Positions 60,003-64,000 of a stretch of DNA of 64,000 nt are shown here, piece by piece. Position numbers and translations under genes: made by a program. The notes beneath the pieces were generated by a model that saw only the letters and a program-made list of their open reading frames with translations, made no database searches and was not told the DNA's origin. The stretch comes from Lateolabrax maculatus. Lineage: Eukaryota; Chordata; Actinopteri; Acropomatiformes; Lateolabracidae. The stretch is taken from the NCBI GenBank assembly GCA_031216445.1, contig CM062204.1, positions 9,106,501 through 9,170,500 on the forward strand, given 5' to 3'. The stretch's first letter is position 1. Every line of letters begins with the position of its first letter.

Positions 60003-60263
60003 GTTGTACGGATTTTAATCAGCGGTGCCGCGCAGAAAAGCCAAAAAAAACGCTTTCACGGTCTGTAAACAACCTGCAGAGGGACAAACATGTGGAGAAG
60101 TCCCGCCAGTTGTCAAAACGGAAATGACGCAGCTTATGTCGAAAAACCGGAAGCGTACCAAGGCTGGGATTTGTAGTTTTCACCTGAATCTAGCGGGGCA
60201 GACGCGCATATCACACGTCACTTCAAAGAACTACATCTCCCGCGTTCAGTGGGACTTTACAAC
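60003..60263. promoter_or_regulatory. Bidirectional CpG-rich promoter shared by dctpp1 and gatb
   Basis: The 261 bp between the two start codons have no TATA box near either gene. Visible motifs are an ETS/GABP site ACCGGAAGC (60146-60154), a second ETS-like core CGGAAATGACGC (60119-60130), and two ZNF143/Staf-type elements in opposite orientation: GGGATTTGTAGTT (60166-60178, which is AACTACAAATCCC on the minus strand) and ACTACATCTCCCGC (60230-60243). The gatb start lies in CAACATGGCTGCC, a YY1-like sequence. The dctpp1 start lies in the similar CAACATGATGGCTAC on its own strand. These motifs are typical of housekeeping and nuclear-encoded mitochondrial gene promoters. Transcription start sites are not determined here. 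Confidence 0.8.
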
Positions 60264-60412
60264 ATGGCTGCCTCCTCCGTCGCAGCAAGCGGGCTGCTGC
60301 ATAATATGAATAAACAAATATCAATATTGTGTCCGACGGCTTCGTGTGTGATCAGACGAATAAGCACATCGAGCTCACGACGCGACAGCCGACCGCAGCC
60401 GAGAGCAAAAAG
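60264..60412 (+). CDS. gatb: gatb exon 1: start codon and mitochondrial targeting region
   Basis: This exon encodes residues 1-49 plus two bases of codon 50. The ATG sits in a strong context (AAC before it, G at +4). The predicted start reads MAASSVAASGLLHNMNK and is followed by a stretch rich in Arg, Ser and Ala with no acidic residue until Asp41. This suits a mitochondrial presequence. The exon ends AAAAG before a consensus donor, gtgagt, at 60413. Its phase (two bases over) fits the exon 2 acceptor exactly. This part of GatB is poorly conserved, so the call rests on the splice phase, the promoter position and the conserved exons 2 and 3. It is the divergent partner of dctpp1. Confidence 0.85.
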
Positions 60413-62159
60413 GTGAGTGAGGCTGCTCAAAGTGGAATATCTGGTGTTGTGTGTTAGTGCCCCTGACCTGCCCCTCCGCTAACCTGAATGTCAGCAGGAG
60501 ATTTGCAAAATAACCAAAAGGCCTCGCCCTTGTTAACCTGCCACCCCTCCTCTCTGTGGTGGAGAGGTGATGAGGGCTGCACTCCTACTGGGCTGATCCT
60601 CAAATTAAAAACAAATCACCTGCTGATTAAAAATCAATGGATAATATAGAGGCCAAGAGCTACTGTAGTGTCTTTATTGTTGAACTTTCATAGTTTTTCA
60701 AGTTGGGGCACTTTTTTTTTATTTTTATGAAAATAAGTAATTGGAGCTGTCATATAGCCAAATGAATGTTAGTCCCTAATGTGGATTACGTTCTAAAAAG
60801 ACGGATCTTACTTTCCCCATAATGCAACTCAGAAGCATCTTTTTGTTAGACCCTCCCTGCCTGTTGCAGGTCCATGTCTTTCATACGCCACGCCTCCATT
60901 TTTTTAAAGCTTTCTGCTATTAATTTGTACTCTCCAAGCCCAAATCCTGGGCTGGATTACCAATTTAATATTTGCACATATACTATCTTTTGTGTTTCAG
61001 CTTTTTTTAAAATTTTAATTATGTATACAGACAGGTGCAGGATATCAGACAGAACTGTCAACTTGTTACACTCCATCTTCAGTCTGATTATGTGATTGGC
61101 CACTGCAGCGTGATGTTGGTTGTACGTTTTTCCAGCAGTTGGTTCTGGTTCAACTTTACACCACAGGGCCACTGTCGATTTATTTCTGCATCCCCTGCGG
61201 TCCCCAACCCAACAGCCCAAATGCACTACCCCCATTCAAATGAATGGGAGGACTGGCGTTTTCACCGCAACACCTGATTTGACCACATAGCCCATAAACA
61301 AGGGAGCTTCACTTGTTTGTAAAGCATATCAGGCTTATTAATGCTGCTGGCTGACAGATAATACTACATTTAAACAGCTTTCCCGAGCCTCGCTGTTACG
61401 TGTCAAACTCTGCACCGGCCCACTGAAGTGGACCAGACTCCCTGACAATGCTTGACAACGTTAGATTGCTGGCACTGATTGGATTGGTCATTTTTTAGCC
61501 AGAGAAACCGGTATTTCATGTCATGATGCCAGACAAGAAGCAGTCAATTGGGCAGAGTGGGCAGATTCAAAGGCCTGGACCCAGGCAGAAGGCCCTATTG
61601 TCTCCTCATCATCATTTTTATCAATCGTTTATTGAAAGTCTCCTAACTTTCTAATTTAGAAATGGGTTGTCTGTGAAGGACAAGAACAGCCTAAATGGTA
61701 TTGTGAAAGTCTGCTCCAAGATAATTGGAGCCCAGCAGAGAGACCCAGAAAGCAAAAGGAATTATCAGCCAATCTGACCATGTTCTGTCCAGTTCAATTC
61801 ACTGTAATGCCCTCAGGCTGGCGTTGTAATGTGCCCCTAGAAGAAAAAAACGCTAGTCTAAGTCCTTCATTCCTTCCGCTATCAGGCTACTAAACGCCGA
61901 TGGTACTCATTTTAAATCACTGTTACATTCTTTTAAACTTGGTTATTTATACGAACTATAACAAAATGTTTTATTTAATGTACTGTTGCTTAGTGTTTCC
62001 TTGTATGCACCCACGGATCTGTTGCTTCTGACATAGAACTACCTTGGCTGTGAGGTATGGAGTTGTGTGTATGGACTGGATGAGCAGCAAATGAACTGTC
62101 CTTCTCGGGATCAATATTGTTGTCTGAATCTAGATCTGTACCATGTCTCTCTGCCTCAG
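60413..62159 (+). other. gatb: gatb intron 1 (1,747 bp)
   Basis: It is bounded by gtgagt and ctgcctcag, with phases that agree on both sides. The first 1.2 kb shows nothing I recognise apart from a T run near 60713. The 3' third (from about 61670) is a decayed non-LTR retrotransposon fragment, annotated separately. A CpG-rich first ~150 bp continues the promoter island. Confidence 0.88.
61673..62137 (+). mobile_element. Non-LTR retrotransposon 3' fragment (end of pol plus 3' tail) in gatb intron 1
   Basis: The frame at 61673 reads VKDKNSLNGIVKVCSKIIG and then AQQRDPESK. Further on come MPSG (near 61808) and SFIPSAIRLLN (from 61863). These blocks, in this order, are typical of the end of the pol protein in fish LINEs of the Rex1/L2 type. 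Frameshifts separate them, so it is dead. The tail near 62100 (CTTCTCGGGATCAATATTG, then TGTCTGAATCTAGATCTG) resembles the usual LINE 3' end with short TCTGAATC-like repeats. The clade is uncertain. Confidence 0.72.
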
Positions 62160-62313
62160 TGCACCCCAGCAGCTGGTTGGAGTGGTGGGGTTGGAAATCC
62201 ATGCCCAGATTAACTCCAACACCAAGCTATTCTCCGGCTCAACGGTTCGCTTCTCAGCACCTCCAAACTCCCTGGTGTCATTCTTTGATGCATCCTTACC
62301 TGGCACATTACCC
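62160..62313 (+). CDS. gatb: gatb exon 2: N-terminal catalytic-fold region of amidotransferase subunit B
   Basis: GATB, with QRSL1 (GatA) and GATC, forms the mitochondrial GatCAB complex, which converts Glu-tRNA(Gln) to Gln-tRNA(Gln). The exon completes codon 50 (Ser) and encodes 51 more residues. They include VVGLEIHAQINSNTKLFSGS and then RFSAPPNSLVSFFDASLPGT, nearly identical to the vertebrate GATB N-terminal core. The acceptor is ctctctgcctcag, ending at 62159; the donor gtaagt starts at 62314 in phase 0. An ATG at 62143 is in frame but lies in the intron and should not be taken as a start. A decayed LINE tail ends only about 20 bases upstream of this acceptor. Confidence 0.95.
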
Positions 62314-62410
62314 GTAAGTGTTGTTAAACTTACTTCAAACAAAGATAACCTGTTGTTTTTCAATCGTTTTACCGTCAGGGCATCAGGTAATGTCCCCTGT
62401 GTGTCCCCAG

Positions 62411-62524
62411 GTCCTGAACAAACGATGTGTCGAGGCAGCAGTAATGACGGGATTGGCCCTCAGCTGCACCATAAACAGGAAGTCACTTTTTGACAGGAAA
62501 CACTACTTCTATGCTGACCTCCCT
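62411..62524 (+). CDS. gatb: gatb exon 3 (the gene continues beyond the window)
   Basis: This exon has 38 codons in phase 0: VLNKRCVEAAVMTGLALSC, then INRKSLFDRKHYFYADLP, a close match to the vertebrate GATB sequence that follows GTLP. The acceptor is tgtccccag at 62402-62410; the donor gtgagt starts at 62525. Intron 2 is only 97 bp (62314-62410), typical of compact fish introns. The next conserved block of GATB (starting around AGYQITQQ in human) is not found in the remaining 1.5 kb, so only about 139 of the expected ~550 codons are in this window. I see no frame disruption in the three exons. Confidence 0.95.
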
Positions 62525-64000
62525 GTGAGTCTTTCAGTCCATGTCCTCACTTTCTGTACAACATCTAGAGTTTAATAGAAGAGGGATAGCACAGACATTA
62601 ATGGGAGTACCTTATCTGACTAACAGCAGTGGAGAGACACTATTGTCCTCCACATCATGCTGCATCATGGCTTTTTCTTTGATATAAGCTGTCCCCATCT
62701 GCCTCCAGCTTCTCCATCACAACACTCCCAGTGAGCTCAACCCGGCCGTGAGCTCTAATTGAAATAGTGAGCAAGTTTTGCTGAAGCAGCAAAAATGTTA
62801 TTTGCCAAATGTACAGACGAACGACACAGAAAGCAGTTAAAGAAAATGACCAGCGTTTTTTTCACTTACCAGCTCATTTCCCTCAGTGCACTTCCATTTT
62901 TACATTATCCACAGGTCATTTCCTTTGTCCATGCCTTTGCTGATAATTTGGTGATACCTTTTTCTTACTCACATAATTTGAAACCCCAGGTAGAGTTTTA
63001 TAACTGAACAATTCTGGGTGTGATTTGTTTGATTAGAAATGTCTGAACTAGTAATAAAATATGAAAAGTAAATAATTAATTAAAACAAACTATTTTGTAA
63101 GCTTAAGATGACTCAGATCTGCAGTAGTTACCCATAATGGACTTCACTTAGATACCAGCCATTTTCTTTGAGTAGGTGCTGCAGCTTTCTAATTGTGATT
63201 ATTTCATTCTTAATTGAAACTCCTCATATAGTTACCATTGAGTACACTCCTTCAAAGCAGTTTAATTAACATTAACATTTCTATCTACATGATGAACCTA
63301 ATATATGATATAAATATAATGTAATCTAATAGTCACTCTCCTTTTAGCTCTGTTTTAGTTTCTACCAACTCCTCTAACAACATGCCATATGAGCCGAAAA
63401 GCAATCCGGTCAGGTAGTGGTAGAGGTATTCAAAAAAACCCTCTTTAACACTTATGTTTCCATTTAACAGTCTTGCCCAAGTGATGTTCACTTTTCATCC
63501 TGTAATGGAGTGCTCGCATGGCAAGGTTTCACTACCCCTCAGAGCCCCGGGGTAATTTTACTGCCATTATGAGTGACATTTCAAGGCTTAGATGGAAAAG
63601 AAAAAATGTCATGGGAACTCTGCAGTGACTTGCCCTACAGAGACCTCTTCTCATAAATCTAGAAATTCTTGGAAGAAAGGTGTTAGAGAATTTAGCATTT
63701 TGAATTTTCAAACTCCGTCTATCTGTGGTCCGAAGATATTATGCAAACACAGCTGTGGGCAAGGTAATGAGGAGGATAATTATAGACTTAAAAAAAAGAA
63801 TTTAAAAGACAGATTTCCTTTTCCTTTGGTAGCATTTCATAGAAACTGCCCAAAGAAGTGTTTTAAAATGAGAGCACCCTCATGAAGTAGCAAGCCATAA
63901 ACTGAGTATGAGCTTCAGCTGGGATTTTCATTACTGTATTGCACTGAAATAAATGATCTCTTTCTTTGATATTTCTGATTAGTTTCTGCTCTAATTTCTC
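62525..64000 (+). other. gatb: gatb intron 3 (5' part, runs off the window)
   Basis: No further gatb exon is visible. A short stretch near 63344-63383 (AGCTCTGTTTTAGTTTCTAC and following) resembles one end of the dispersed repeat seen at 15.05, 17.97 and 33.41 kb. An open frame at 63592-63885 has no recognisable protein features and no splice sites supporting it. Otherwise it is AT-rich sequence without clear structure. Confidence 0.6.

Noticed and set aside
62143..62493. 116-codon frame read straight through gatb exon 2 and intron 2
   Set aside because: The donor at 62314 and acceptor at 62410 give a spliced frame that matches GATB; reading into the intron does not.

Overview
The window looks like a stretch of a teleost (ray-finned) fish chromosome. 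It is AT-rich and mostly non-coding, with spliced genes using GT/AG introns, long (CA)n, (CTAT)n and A tracts, and many decayed transposable elements of types I recognise from fish genomes: non-LTR retrotransposon ends, Tc1-like termini, palindromic MITEs and repeats beginning GGGCTGCAACTAA. I see no bacterial, phage, plasmid or CRISPR features. I cannot name the species.

Only the right-hand end (about 59.5-64 kb) holds host genes I can identify with confidence. Two genes stand head to head and share a CpG-rich 261-bp promoter. dctpp1 (minus strand) is an intact, intronless 161-codon dCTP pyrophosphatase of the MazG-like fold. gatb (plus strand) encodes the mitochondrial glutamyl-tRNA(Gln) amidotransferase subunit B, and its first three exons (about 139 codons) lie here before it runs off the window. 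Splice sites and phases agree across both gatb introns. The shared promoter carries an ETS site, two facing ZNF143-type ACTACA..TCCC elements and YY1-like sequence at the gatb start codon. This is typical of TATA-less housekeeping promoters. The two products act in different compartments (nucleotide-pool cleaning and mitochondrial Gln-tRNA synthesis), so co-regulation rather than shared chemistry is the likely link.

The remaining 59 kb looks intergenic and/or intronic. A second CpG-rich block at 52.3-52.75 kb has a run of CGTCAC motifs spaced 10 bp apart and a good minus-strand splice donor. It may be the promoter and untranslated first exon of an unidentified minus-strand gene. A 150-bp open segment at 57.47 kb has consensus splice sites on both sides, but I cannot assign it to a protein. 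Dispersed repeats dominate the rest. They include non-LTR fragments at 2.2, 31.7, 35.7, 43.6, 49.8, 53, 58.4 and 61.7-62.1 kb, one nested LTR-like insertion at 53.9 kb, several hairpin-forming elements, and at least two repeat families with three to five copies each.

I found no convincing undescribed multi-gene system. The points most worth following are the dctpp1/gatb promoter, the possible retrogene origin of dctpp1, the LINE tail abutting gatb exon 2, the phased CGTCAC array, and the palindromic and nested repeats at 52.9-54.8 kb. Repeat names come from memory of fish repeats, not from a database search.
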